Positions 44,313 through 52,692 of a stretch of DNA of 62,817 nucleotides are shown here, in pieces. The stretch covers positions 1-62,817 of the forward strand of contig DASQPV010000018.1 in NCBI GenBank assembly GCA_035643775.1. The letters run 5' to 3'. The notes under the pieces are model-generated. The model made no database searches, was not told the origin of the DNA, and saw only the letters and a program-made list of their open reading frames with translations. The stretch's first letter is position 1; each line of letters opens with the position of its first letter. A program made the position numbers and the translations under genes. The stretch is from Candidatus Angelobacter sp. GTDB taxonomy: Bacteria; Bacteroidota; Bacteroidia; Flavobacteriales; Blattabacteriaceae.

Positions 44313-46976
44313 ATGCGAGGAAAAGGTTTTGTGGCATTTGTATCTATTACTCTTTTGTTAATTTCTTTGTATTACGTAAGTTTAACTTACAAAGCTTCCA
44401 AACAGGATAGAAGGTATCTAGGGTTAGATCTAAAAGGAGGAATTAATGTAATTTTGCTCATTTCTGAACGAGATCTTTTGGTGAATATTTCTGAGAATTC
44501 TCAAAATAATATTTTCTTAGCTTCTTTAAGAGAAGCTGATAAAAAAGGCCCATCATTGGATTATCTTTCTTTGTTTTTTCAGGCTTTTAAAAAAAATAAA
44601 AAGCTGAAAAAATCCTGTATCCAACTCTCCGAAATTTTCGAAAAAAAAAAATTGCTTAATGAAATTAATTCTGATTGTACAGACAAAGAAGTTGAAAAGG
44701 TAATAAGGAAAAAAGTAGATGAGTATATAGACGTTGCGTCTAAGGTTCTTCAATATAGAATGGATCGGTTTGGGATTCAGGCTAAAATTCAACGCATAGA
44801 AAACTCAGTTTGTATTTTGGTCGAGTTTCCTTTTTTAAGGGAATCAGAACGTATAAAAAAATTATTGCAGATCCCCGCAAAACTCCAATTTTTTGAAGTT
44901 TGCAGTAAAAAACGGATTATACCATATATTCGAAGTTTAGACCATATTTTTAAAAAAAACTCTTCTCTATTAGGTTATCATATAAAGAGTTCTCATATAG
45001 ATGGGAACTTAATCGGTTTGGTTGACATAAAAGATACGATTCGTGTCAGTAAAATTTTAAACAGTTCTAAGGCAAGATTTTTTTTACCTCCAGATTTAAA
45101 AAATGTTAAATTTTTGTGGTCTGCTAAAGGTTTAAAATCAAGAAAAGGAAATTTTTTGGGATTATACGCAATTCAAACAGAATTTGACGGAACTTCTCCA
45201 TTAGATGGAGGAGTAATAACTAATGCAAATATATCTTTAGGGTTATTTAATGAAATAATCGTAAAGATTACGATGAATAAAAAAGGTACTTTTCTCTGGA
45301 AAAACTTAACTAGAAAAGCTCTAGGAAATAACATCGCTCTCGTTTTAGATGATTTAGTTTATGCAGCACCAAAGGTGAACTACGTAATTTCGAATGGACA
45401 TTCGCAAATTTCAGTAAATTTCAATATACAAATGGCCTCTGATCTAGTGAATGTTTTAAATTCAGGTCGGTTACCTGCAAAAATGCAAATTATTATATCA
45501 GAAATGATAGGCCCAACTCATAGAGCTATTATAAACGCTTCTTTAGTAGCTTTAGTATTCGTTTTCTTCTGTATGATATTTTTTTACAGAACAGCTGGAT
45601 TCTATGCAAATATTGCATTAATTTTTAATATACTATTTATTTTCGGTATTCTAATTTCTATTGGAGAGGTTCTCTCATTGCCTGGTTTAACTGGGATAAT
45701 TCTAACCATAGTTAGGTATGTGGATGAAAATATTTTACGTTACGAACACATAAAGGAGTATATTAAAAAAGGAAAAACTTTCCGTAAATCCATAAATAAT
45801 AGTTATACCCTTAAAGGTGCTTTATCTTCTATCATCGATGGACAAATTACCACACTTTTTACTGGAATTATTTTATTTTTTTTGGTAAAAGGGCCTATAA
45901 AAGTATTTGCGATAACGTTAATTATTGGAATTTTTACTTCTATATTTTCCTCTCTATGTATTTCTAGATGGTTTATCGAAAATCACTTGACCATAAAAAA
46001 ATATATTTCTTTTTCTAGTCTAGAAACTGAATATTTTCTTCAATGGGATTTTCTCTCTAAGCGTATTTTCGCTTACCTATTTTCGCTAATTTTACTAGGG
46101 ATCAGTTTTTACTCTTTAGCTATTCGAGGATTAAATTTAGGAGTGGATTTTATTGGGGGAAGAACTTATATCGTTAGGCTTAATCAATCAGTAAATTTGG
46201 AAAAAATTTCTTCTAAATTATCGAGTTTTTTTTCTGAATCTGAAAATGGGTTTTATTCTATTCCGGAGATTCTCCCTTTTGGTAGAAAAAACAAATTAAA
46301 AATAACGACAAAATATAAAGTAAATAAAGAAGGCCCTAAAGTTGAGGAAGAAATTTCGAAAAAACTTTATACCGTATTTAGGCCATATTTACCAATAGAT
46401 TTTAGTTTCGAAAACTTTAAAAACACTAAAAAATCTTTTGGTATTTTATATTCTATAAAAGTTGGAATAGCAAAGTATCTTAGTAAAAAAGCTTTTTTGT
46501 CCGTTTTATTTTCTTTACTTGTAATTTTTTCGTACCTATTCATACGATTTGAAAGATGGGAATTCAGTCTAGCTGCCGTTATTTCTCTTTTTCACGATTC
46601 TATTGTAGTTTTAGGATTTTTTTCAGTTTTTTATGGATTTTTACCTTTATCTTTAGAGATGGATCAATCTTTTATTGCCTCAATATTCACTATCATTGTT
46701 TATTCAATAAATGATAAAGTAATTGTCTATGATAGGATTAGAAGAGAAATTAGAAGAGTGAAAAATATATCTTTTCATGATGTAGTCAATCAAGCAATTT
46801 GCAGAACTTTAAGTAGAACCATTAAAACCTACTTAATTAGAGTCTTTGTCCTATTTATTATTTTCCTATTTGGAGGAAAGCCTAACTTTATGTTTGCTAT
46901 TTTTTTTGGAATTATCGTTGCTCCGTATTCTTCAATATTTATATCTCCCACACTAATGTATGAGTTACGTAAATAA
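44313..46976 (+). CDS. secDF: Protein translocase SecD-SecF fusion
   Basis: Proton-driven partner of SecYEG that pulls exported proteins across the membrane. The SecD half begins with a transmembrane helix and LGLDLKGGINVI near residue 40, has the periplasmic P1 domain and helices from about 405 to 545 with VRYVDENILRYEHIKEYI retaining the proton-pathway Asp. The SecF half starts near 590 with LNLGVDFIGGRTYIVRL and has YSINDKVIVYDRIRRE near 793. Fusion is normal in Bacteroidetes, where I recall about 1000 residues; 887 indicates trimmed periplasmic parts. Next gene is tatA, eight bases later. Confidence 0.95.
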   Translation: MRGKGFVAFVSITLLLISLYYVSLTYKASKQDRRYLGLDLKGGINVILLISERDLLVNISENSQNNIFLASLREADKKGPSLDYLSLFFQAFKKNKKLKKSCIQLSEIFEKKKLLNEINSDCTDKEVEKVIRKKVDEYIDVASKVLQYRMDRFGIQAKIQRIENSVCILVEFPFLRESERIKKLLQIPAKLQFFEVCSKKRIIPYIRSLDHIFKKNSSLLGYHIKSSHIDGNLIGLVDIKDTIRVSKILNSSKARFFLPPDLKNVKFLWSAKGLKSRKGNFLGLYAIQTEFDGTSPLDGGVITNANISLGLFNEIIVKITMNKKGTFLWKNLTRKALGNNIALVLDDLVYAAPKVNYVISNGHSQISVNFNIQMASDLVNVLNSGRLPAKMQIIISEMIGPTHRAIINASLVALVFVFFCMIFFYRTAGFYANIALIFNILFIFGILISIGEVLSLPGLTGIILTIVRYVDENILRYEHIKEYIKKGKTFRKSINNSYTLKGALSSIIDGQITTLFTGIILFFLVKGPIKVFAITLIIGIFTSIFSSLCISRWFIENHLTIKKYISFSSLETEYFLQWDFLSKRIFAYLFSLILLGISFYSLAIRGLNLGVDFIGGRTYIVRLNQSVNLEKISSKLSSFFSESENGFYSIPEILPFGRKNKLKITTKYKVNKEGPKVEEEISKKLYTVFRPYLPIDFSFENFKNTKKSFGILYSIKVGIAKYLSKKAFLSVLFSLLVIFSYLFIRFERWEFSLAAVISLFHDSIVVLGFFSVFYGFLPLSLEMDQSFIASIFTIIVYSINDKVIVYDRIRREIRRVKNISFHDVVNQAICRTLSRTIKTYLIRVFVLFIIFLFGGKPNFMFAIFFGIIVAPYSSIFISPTLMYELRK

Positions 46977-46984
46977 ATAAGAAA

Positions 46985-47152
46985 ATGGAAATATTATTTA
47001 TTAGTTCTGAGGATACTTTCATTATTATATTTTTTGCTGTTTTAATCTTTGGTCCCAAAAAAATACCAGAAATTGCCCGAAGCCTAGGGTTGGGCGTAAA
47101 ATATATTCAAAAAGCTATTCAAGAAATCAAAGAAGAGATTTACAAAGAATAG
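46985..47152 (+). CDS. tatA: Twin-arginine translocase subunit TatA
   Basis: A 55-aa protein with one N-terminal hydrophobic helix (residues about 8-23) followed by FGPKKIPEIARSLGLG, the conserved TatA hinge and amphipathic helix. TatA oligomers form the Tat pore with TatC (4437-5201). It begins eight bases after secDF and ends eight bases from convergent pheT. There is no separate TatB, which is normal outside Proteobacteria. The C-terminal tail is cut to a few charged residues, much shorter than in free-living relatives. Confidence 0.9.
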   Translation: MEILFISSEDTFIIIFFAVLIFGPKKIPEIARSLGLGVKYIQKAIQEIKEEIYKE

Positions 47153-47160
47153 ATAAACTG

Positions 47161-49197
47161 TTAAGTGGATCTAAATTCTGCGCCTAATTTTTTTATAAAT
47201 TTATCTTGTAATTTTTCCATTGTCTCATTAATTACACTGTTTATCAAAGTTTTCCTTTCATCGCCCATGTAAAATCTGAAAGCATAAGATTTTTTACCTT
47301 TTGGTACTTGTTCTCCTTTATAAACATCAAAAACCTCTATTTTCTTAATAAAGTTTTTTTCCTCTGATCTAACAACTTGAATAAGTTGTTCAAAAGAAAT
47401 TCTATGGTCGATAAAGAAAGACAAATCTCTTTTTGCTAATGGATATTTTGTAGCTTCTATGAAAAAAACTCTTCTTTTCTTCATAAGTAGCATAAAATTT
47501 TTCCAAAAAAATTCTGAATAAAAAACTTTTAGATGTAATTTTTTCACTAAGTGCTTATTTACTTTACCGATTTCCACTATCGGAAGTTCTTTTTTTTTTA
47601 TTAAAATACTTTTCTCAAAAAATAAATGATCTGAAATAATAATCTGGGTTAAGTTCTTATACAGCCCCCCCATCTTAAGTATTTGTTCTACAATTCCTTT
47701 CATTATAGAAAAAGAATAATCAATATTTCTTCCTGAAAAAATAAGCCCAAGTCTAGGGTCTTCTAAATATTTATTTTTCTCTTTATAGTAAATTTTACCC
47801 CATTCAAAAAATTTTAAGTTCATGTTTTTTCGGCGAAAGTTATTAGCAACATTTTCAAGAAGACCAAATAATAGGGAGAAGCGCATTATCGAAATATCTT
47901 TATTCAAAGGGTTCGCAATTTTTATCACTGATTTTCCTTTCTTTTCCATGTACTTTGAAGTTTCATTTTTTGTAAAAGACAGGTTTATACTTTCGTAAAA
48001 ACCATTAGAAATTAATAATTTCGAAACATTACCTTCAATATTAAGAGAAATATCTTTTATTGATGAAATATCTTTTATTGATATTGAAAAATTTTTTTTT
48101 CCATAATTTGGAATACGATTATATCCATAAATACGAAGGATTTCTTCTATAATATCTTCTTCCCATCTAAGATTGAAACGATAAGGTGGAATTGAAAGTT
48201 TCCATAAATTTCCACATTCTGAAAGAATTTGTATCTCTAGAAGTTTTAAAATTTTTTTTGTTTCTTTTTCAGAAATTTTACCCCCAAAAAAAGTATTTAT
48301 TTTTTGAGGTCGAAAAATAACTTCAAAGTTAGGGATAATATAAGGATATATATCAATGATTTCTGACGAAATTTTTCCTTTTCCAAATTCCTGTATCATT
48401 AAAGCTGCTCGTTTAATCCCGTTAACGGTATTATCTGGATCTACTCCTCGTTCAAAGCGAAAAGAATATTCAGTATTTAATCCGTGTTTTTTAGCACTTT
48501 TACGGATGCTAATTGGATCAAAATAAGCACTCTCAATAAATATATTTTTACTTCTAGGTCCCACTGTATAATGTGCACTTTCAAGTATTCCAGCAATACA
48601 TATAGGAGTTTGTCCATCAAAAATGACTAAGTCATCAGTATCCAATTTTTTTATAGATCCATTAAACGTTTCGAATAAGACATTTTTTTTGGGGGATTTA
48701 ATCCTAATCTTTCTACTTTTTATTAGGTCAGCATCAAAGGCTTGGAGTGGTTGTCCTATTTCATGCATTACAAAATTTGTAATATCAATAATATTGTTTA
48801 TTGGAATTGATCCAATAGATTTCAAATAATTCTGCATCCATTTTGGAGAGGAAGTTACTTTTACTCCAGAAAATACCATACAAGAATATCGTAAACATTT
48901 TCTTCCTTCTTCCAAGTAAACGCTGAAATCATATTTTTTATCCATTTTACAATCAATTATTGGAGGTTTTATTAATTTAACTTTAAATCCTCTAAATGTT
49001 AAAGCAACATAAAGATCTCTAGCGATTCCGTAATGGCTCATTGAGTAAAAGCAATTAGGGGGAAATTCAATTTCTATATTTTCATTTTCTTCGATTCTTT
49101 CCACATTTAATCCTATGTCAGTTAAAACTTCTGATATTTTTTGAATATCTAAACTACTTTTTAGATAATTTTTTAGCCATTTATAAGATATTTTCAT
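47161..49197 (-). CDS. pheT: Phenylalanyl-tRNA synthetase beta chain, lacking the N-terminal tRNA-binding OB domain
   Basis: Beta subunit of the alpha2-beta2 PheRS. The first 40 residues (MKISYKWLKNYLKSSLD, LTDIGLNVERIEE) are standard, but the chain then jumps to IEIEFPPNCFYSMSHYGIARDLY, which normally lies about 110 residues later. The EMAP-II-like OB domain between is absent, explaining 678 aa against about 800. B3/B4 (editing, PLQAFDADLI), B5, the catalytic-like B6/B7 and the C-terminal FDX-ACB anticodon domain (YPLAKRDLSFFID) remain. Start at second Met chosen by family. pheS is not in the window. Converges on tatA. Confidence 0.94.
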   Translation of the reverse strand: MKISYKWLKNYLKSSLDIQKISEVLTDIGLNVERIEENENIEIEFPPNCFYSMSHYGIARDLYVALTFRGFKVKLIKPPIIDCKMDKKYDFSVYLEEGRKCLRYSCMVFSGVKVTSSPKWMQNYLKSIGSIPINNIIDITNFVMHEIGQPLQAFDADLIKSRKIRIKSPKKNVLFETFNGSIKKLDTDDLVIFDGQTPICIAGILESAHYTVGPRSKNIFIESAYFDPISIRKSAKKHGLNTEYSFRFERGVDPDNTVNGIKRAALMIQEFGKGKISSEIIDIYPYIIPNFEVIFRPQKINTFFGGKISEKETKKILKLLEIQILSECGNLWKLSIPPYRFNLRWEEDIIEEILRIYGYNRIPNYGKKNFSISIKDISSIKDISLNIEGNVSKLLISNGFYESINLSFTKNETSKYMEKKGKSVIKIANPLNKDISIMRFSLLFGLLENVANNFRRKNMNLKFFEWGKIYYKEKNKYLEDPRLGLIFSGRNIDYSFSIMKGIVEQILKMGGLYKNLTQIIISDHLFFEKSILIKKKELPIVEIGKVNKHLVKKLHLKVFYSEFFWKNFMLLMKKRRVFFIEATKYPLAKRDLSFFIDHRISFEQLIQVVRSEEKNFIKKIEVFDVYKGEQVPKGKKSYAFRFYMGDERKTLINSVINETMEKLQDKFIKKLGAEFRST

Positions 49198-49200
49198 CAT

Positions 49201-49515
49201 AAATTATTTAAATTAAAGGATTTAGGTAAATAAGCATAACGAGCATAAGTTAAAAACCCTGCTATATTTGGTTCAGTCATTTCAATACTTATCTTTTTAG
49301 ATCAGAAATTTGTATAAACAGGCTTTATATCTAAGACATTTTTAGAATAGGCGTTTAATTGAGTTAATTAATAATCTGGATATGTAACTTCAATAAGTTT
49401 ATTATTAAAGAATAATTTTGATTAATGTTTAAATTGAGATTTCTGATTAGATTTAGTACCTTATACTAGAAGGTGAGCATATGTGGAGAGTAAGCATTTT
49501 AGAGCTGGGCTTTTG
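49201..49515. other. 315-bp spacer with a possible decayed coding remnant upstream of pheT
   Basis: No recognisable gene. On the minus strand a 27-codon frame from an ATG at about 49282 (MTEPNIAGFLTYARYAYLPK plus seven residues) ends in a TGA that overlaps the pheT start in ATGATGA, the layout expected of an upstream operon partner. Further upstream, short frames are broken by stops. This may be the eroded 3' end of a lost gene, or chance. The left part near tRNA-Met shows nothing I can name. Confidence 0.3.
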
Positions 49516-49588
49516 TAGCGTGAGGTGGAATCGAACCACCGCCCTTCGGTTTATGAATCCGAAGCTCTTCCATCTGAGCTATCACGCC
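49516..49588 (-). tRNA. tRNA-Met, probably elongator (anticodon CAT)
   Basis: Acceptor GGCGTGA/TCACGCT (G1.U72), D-stem GCTC/GAGC, anticodon loop TTCATAA with stem TCGGA/ACCGA (A31.A39 mismatch), T-arm GGTGG-TTCGATT-CCACC, discriminator A. C11 in the D-stem and the GGATTCATAA context fit elongator Met better than initiator, which usually has A11-U24. Confidence 0.88.
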
Positions 49589-49767
49589 ATTAAAAATAAT
49601 TTAAAAATTATTATATATTTTTTAAAATATATTATATTTATTAAAAATATAAAATTATATGATTATATTCAATCATCAAAAATTCTTTATTTTTTTTATT
49701 CATTTTTCAGTAATTTTTTTACTACATGTTTTTATCCAAAATTGCTATATTAGTAAAAAAGATGATA
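49589..49767. promoter_or_regulatory. Extremely AT-rich divergent spacer between tRNA-Met and tRNA-Thr
   Basis: About 180 bases made nearly only of A and T, with short inverted repeats such as 49595-49602 / 49605-49612. It separates divergent tRNA genes, so it should hold promoters for both sides; TATATT near 49746 is a candidate -10 for the tRNA/tuf cluster. No open frame or RNA gene is seen. An origin or other unwinding element is possible but no DnaA-box-like sites were noticed. Confidence 0.4.
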
Positions 49768-49840
49768 GCCGATGTAGCTCAGTTGGTTAGAGCACGTGAT
49801 TTGTAATCTCGGGGCGAGGGTTCGATTCCTTCCTTCGGCT
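49768..49840 (+). tRNA. tRNA-Thr (anticodon TGT)
   Basis: Acceptor GCCGATG/CTTCGGC has a U6.U67 mismatch; anticodon stem CGTGA/TCTCG has U29.U41; loop TTTGTAA gives anticodon TGT. T-arm GAGGG-TTCGATT-CCTTC, discriminator T. First of four tRNAs ahead of tuf. The two internal mismatches are unusual for a single tRNA. Confidence 0.92.
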
Positions 49841-49845
49841 CTTTA

Positions 49846-49928
49846 GGGGAGATACTCAAGTGGCTTAAGAGGGCAGACTGTAAATCTGTTGACAAATGTC
49901 TACGCAGGTTCGAATCCTGCTCTCCCTA
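49846..49928 (+). tRNA. tRNA-Tyr (anticodon GTA)
   Basis: A class II tRNA of 83 bases. Acceptor GGGGAGA/TCTCCCT (G1.U72), anticodon stem CAGA/TCTG around a loop with GTA, long variable arm, T-arm GCAGG-TTCGAAT-CCTGC, discriminator A. Five bases after tRNA-Thr. Confidence 0.95.
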
Positions 49929-49938
49929 TACCCTATAT

Positions 49939-50011
49939 GCGGGAGTAGCTCATATGGTAGAGCGTCATCCTTCCAAGTTGAAAGTAGCGGGTTCGAATCC
50001 CGCCTCCCGCT
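49939..50011 (+). tRNA. tRNA-Gly (anticodon TCC)
   Basis: Acceptor GCGGGAG/CTCCCGC fully paired, anticodon loop CTTCCAA with stem TCATC/GTTGA (one U.U mismatch), T-arm GCGGG-TTCGAAT-CCCGC, discriminator T. The next three bases happen to be CCA. Confidence 0.94.
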
Positions 50012-50016
50012 CCATA

Positions 50017-50090
50017 GCCGATGTAGCTCAGATGGAAGAGCGCTTTCTTGGTAAGAAAGAGGGCACGGGTTCAATTCCCGTCATTCGGCT
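50017..50090 (+). tRNA. tRNA-Thr (anticodon GGT)
   Basis: Acceptor GCCGATG pairs with CATTCGGC only if one T is bulged. Anticodon stem CTTTC/GAAAG is perfect around TTGGTAA, anticodon GGT; T-arm ACGGG-TTCAATT-CCCGT; discriminator T. Its 5' half is nearly identical to tRNA-Thr(TGT) at 49768. Ends 17 bases before the tuf start. Confidence 0.9.
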
Positions 50091-50107
50091 TAATAAAAAT
50101 TCTATTT

Positions 50108-51295
50108 ATGGCAAAGGAAATTTTTAAACGAAATAAGCCAAATTTTACGACAGGTGGGATAGGACATGTAGATCATGGAAAATCCACAACGGCAACTGCT
50201 ATTACTGTGGTTTTAGCTGAAGAAGGATTAGCGCAAGCAAAGAGTTTTGAAGAAATCGATAATGCTCCAGAAGAAAAAGCTCGAGGAATTACGATAAATA
50301 CTACTCATATAGAATTCGAAACAAAAAAACGTCATTATACTCATGTAGATTGTCCGGGACATGCAGATTATATAAAGAATATGGTTACAGGTGCGGCTCA
50401 AATGGATGGCGCAATACTTGTTGTATCAGCAACTGAAGGCCCAATGCCTCAAACAAGAGAGCATATATTGCTTGCACGTCAAGTTGGAGTTCCTGCAATT
50501 ATTCCTTTTATCAATAAAACAGACATGGTAAATGATCCAGAAATTCTGGAATTGGTCGAAATGGAAATACGAGAATTGTTATCCAGATATGACTATGATG
50601 GAGATAATGTACCCATAATTAAAGGATCTGCTTTAGGTGCTCTTAATGGAGACCCTAAATGGAAAGAAAAAATTTGGGAACTTGTTCAGTCAGTTGATGA
50701 TTACATGCCTGAACCCGTTAGAAATATAGATAAACCTTTCTTGTTACCTGTAGAAGATGTATTTACTATAACAGGAAGGGGGACGGTTTGTACAGGGAGA
50801 GTTGAAACTGGTATCTGTAAAATAGGGGATACCGTCGAGCTTATAGGTTTGAATGCAGAAAAATTATCTACAACAGTAACAGGAATAGAAATGCATAGAA
50901 AAATTCTAGAAAATGCTCAAGCTGGAGATAATGTAGGGCTTCTATTACGTGGAGTAAATAAAGAACAAGTATGTCGTGGAATGGTAATTGCTGTACCTGG
51001 ATCTATAACACCTCATTGCCTATTCATCGCAGAAGTTTATATTCTTACCAAAGAAGAAGGAGGTAGGCATACTCCATTTCATAACAATTATAGACCTCAA
51101 TTTTATTTCAGAACAACAGATGTTACTGGAGAAGTTACCCTACCCAAAGGAGTAGAAATGGTTATTCCTGGGGATAATCTCTCAATTGAGGTCAGATTAC
51201 ACCATACTGTTGCACTAAATGAAGGACTTAGATTTGCTATCCGTGAAGGTGGTAGGACAGTAGGGGCAGGACAAGTAACAAAAATTTTGAAATAG
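50108..51295 (+). CDS. tuf: Elongation factor Tu
   Basis: GTPase that delivers aminoacyl-tRNA to the ribosome. Starting at [20 protein letters not shown] (50108), it is 395 aa. G1 is GHVDHGKST near residue 19-27 (Ser instead of the usual Thr), G2 lies in [16 protein letters not shown]3 is DCPGHADY near 80, G4 NKTD near 135, G5 GSAL near 173. Domains 2 and 3 follow and end [11 protein letters not shown]. An upstream in-frame GTG/ATG at 50048 lies inside tRNA-Thr and is rejected. Heads the tuf-trnW-secE-rplKAJL-rpoBC series. Confidence 0.97.
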   Translation: MAKEIFKRNKPNFTTGGIGHVDHGKSTTATAITVVLAEEGLAQAKSFEEIDNAPEEKARGITINTTHIEFETKKRHYTHVDCPGHADYIKNMVTGAAQMDGAILVVSATEGPMPQTREHILLARQVGVPAIIPFINKTDMVNDPEILELVEMEIRELLSRYDYDGDNVPIIKGSALGALNGDPKWKEKIWELVQSVDDYMPEPVRNIDKPFLLPVEDVFTITGRGTVCTGRVETGICKIGDTVELIGLNAEKLSTTVTGIEMHRKILENAQAGDNVGLLLRGVNKEQVCRGMVIAVPGSITPHCLFIAEVYILTKEEGGRHTPFHNNYRPQFYFRTTDVTGEVTLPKGVEMVIPGDNLSIEVRLHHTVALNEGLRFAIREGGRTVGAGQVTKILK

Positions 51296-51300
51296 TAATA

Positions 51301-51373
51301 ACGGGTGTAGCTTAGTTGGTAAAGCACCGGTCTCCAAAACCGGGTTACGTAAGTTCGAATCTTACCACCTGTG
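51301..51373 (+). tRNA. tRNA-Trp (anticodon CCA)
   Basis: Acceptor ACGGGTG/CACCTGT (one G.U), anticodon stem CCGGT/ACCGG around CTCCAAA, T-arm GTAAG-TTCGAAT-CTTAC, discriminator G. Its place between tuf and secE is conserved widely in bacteria. Starts five bases after the tuf stop. Confidence 0.95.
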
Positions 51374-51390
51374 CATTTATTCCATCTTTT

Positions 51391-51573
51391 ATGAAAAAAA
51401 TAAAAAACTTCATATTAGGAATATATGAAGAATTCATCGAAAATGTAACTTTGCCAAAATGGAATAAATTATATTATTTTGTTTTAAAAATATCTATTTC
51501 TACAATTTTTTTCTCTTTTATCTTACATTTTATAGATGAAATATTTATCTGGATTCTCCAAAAACTTTTTTAA
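51391..51573 (+). CDS. secE: Preprotein translocase subunit SecE
   Basis: Single-span clamp of the SecYEG channel. The 60-aa protein starts MKKIKNFILGIYEEFIENVT, continues with LPKWNKLYYF (the conserved amphipathic helix, V-x-W/P-x-x-x-E region in relatives) and ends in a hydrophobic helix near residues 34-55. The longest frame begins at 51316 inside tRNA-Trp and is rejected. In most bacteria nusG follows; here rplK starts 12 bases later. Works with SecDF at 44313. Confidence 0.9.
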   Translation: MKKIKNFILGIYEEFIENVTLPKWNKLYYFVLKISISTIFFSFILHFIDEIFIWILQKLF

Positions 51574-51585
51574 CATATTTTCAGA

Positions 51586-52020
51586 ATGACTTTTAAATTT
51601 AAAAAAGTAATAAAAAGGCTTAGGATAGAAAAAATAATTGGAGGATCTGCGAATCCTTCTCCTCCAATTGGGCCTATTTTGGGAAGTTCTGGTGTGAATA
51701 TTATGGAATTTTGTAAACAATTCAATTCTCGTACTAAAGAGAGAAAAGGACAAATTTGTCCTGTCGTAATTTTTGTTTTTGAGGATAAAACTTTTGATTT
51801 TGTAATAAAAAAACCTCCAATATCACTTCTTCTTTTAGAAGCAGTAAAACTGAAGAAAGGCTCTAAAGAGCCTAATAGATATAAAATAGGGGAAATTGAC
51901 TGGAATCAGGTAAAAAAAATTGCTGAAATAAAAATGTCTGATTTAAATTGTTTTACGCTTAAATCAGCTATGTCTATGATAAAGGGTACAGCAAGATCCA
52001 TGGGGATTGAAATAAACTAA
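51586..52020 (+). CDS. rplK: 50S ribosomal protein L11
   Basis: Forms the GTPase-associated centre with L10 and L12. The N-domain carries [28 protein letters not shown] (in parts, residues 17-44), the classic L11 proline-rich signature. The rRNA-binding C-domain has [17 protein letters not shown] and ends [13 protein letters not shown]. At 144 aa it is full length. It begins 12 bases after secE, the gap that nusG would normally fill, and is followed three bases later by rplA. Confidence 0.96.
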   Translation: MTFKFKKVIKRLRIEKIIGGSANPSPPIGPILGSSGVNIMEFCKQFNSRTKERKGQICPVVIFVFEDKTFDFVIKKPPISLLLLEAVKLKKGSKEPNRYKIGEIDWNQVKKIAEIKMSDLNCFTLKSAMSMIKGTARSMGIEIN

Positions 52021-52023
52021 AAC

Positions 52024-52692
52024 GTGAAAAAGATATCTAAAAAGCAAAAGGAAATACGGAAAAAGATAGATTTTTATAAGCAATATAATCTTGAAGAAGC
52101 ATCTAAATTAGTTAAAAAAACGTCTTTTGTTAGATTTAATGCTTCAGTAGATATATCCGTTCGTTTAAGTATTGATACCAAAAAAACTAATCATATGATT
52201 AGTGGAGTCGTTTTTCTACCACATGGTAGAGGTAAGAGAATAGATGTATTAGCCTTGGTTCCACCGGAAAAAAACAAGGAAGCTAAAGAATCTGGAGCTG
52301 ATTATGTAGGTTTAGAAGAATACCTCTCTAAAATTAGAGAAGGATGGGTAGATTTCGATATAATTGTCACTATGCCATCCCTTTTGCCTAAGTTAGGGAT
52401 ATTGGGACGTATTCTTGGACCTAGAGGGTTAATGCCAAATCCTAAATCAGGAACTGTTACTCTATCGCCTGGAAAGGCTATTCGTGAAATAAAATCTGGA
52501 AAAATAAATTTCCTATCAGATAGATATGGAATAGTTAATGCAAGCATTGGAAAAGTTTCTTTTTCTACTAAAAAAATTAAAGAGAATGCGCAAGTATTAA
52601 TTCAGACTTTAAATCGTTTTAAACCCATAAAGAGTATTTATTTATCAAATACAATGGGGCCTGGAATCTCGATAGATCCAAAAAAGATATAA
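52024..52692 (+). CDS. rplA: 50S ribosomal protein L1
   Basis: Stalk protein at the E-site side of the 50S subunit. Uses GTG at 52024 as start. Seen are FNASVDISVRLSIDTKKTNH near residue 38, LPHGRGKRIDVLAL near 65, and the signature ILGRILGPRGLMPNPKSGTV near 124-143. At 222 aa it is normal. In the rplK-rplA-rplJ-rplL order; the next gene begins directly after its stop. Autoregulation by L1 binding to a leader hairpin is known elsewhere but no leader space exists here. Confidence 0.96.
   Translation: MKKISKKQKEIRKKIDFYKQYNLEEASKLVKKTSFVRFNASVDISVRLSIDTKKTNHMISGVVFLPHGRGKRIDVLALVPPEKNKEAKESGADYVGLEEYLSKIREGWVDFDIIVTMPSLLPKLGILGRILGPRGLMPNPKSGTVTLSPGKAIREIKSGKINFLSDRYGIVNASIGKVSFSTKKIKENAQVLIQTLNRFKPIKSIYLSNTMGPGISIDPKKI

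Noticed and set aside
44313-46976. SecD-SecF fusion as novel
   Set aside because: This fusion is common in Bacteroidetes and other phyla; only the shortened length is particular.
49589-49767. Replication origin in the AT-rich spacer
   Set aside because: High AT and small palindromes alone are not enough; no DnaA-box cluster or dnaA-type neighbour seen, and divergent tRNA promoters explain a spacer.
50008-50014. Encoded CCA tail on tRNA-Gly
   Set aside because: No other tRNA in the window encodes CCA, so these bases are probably spacer that matches by chance.
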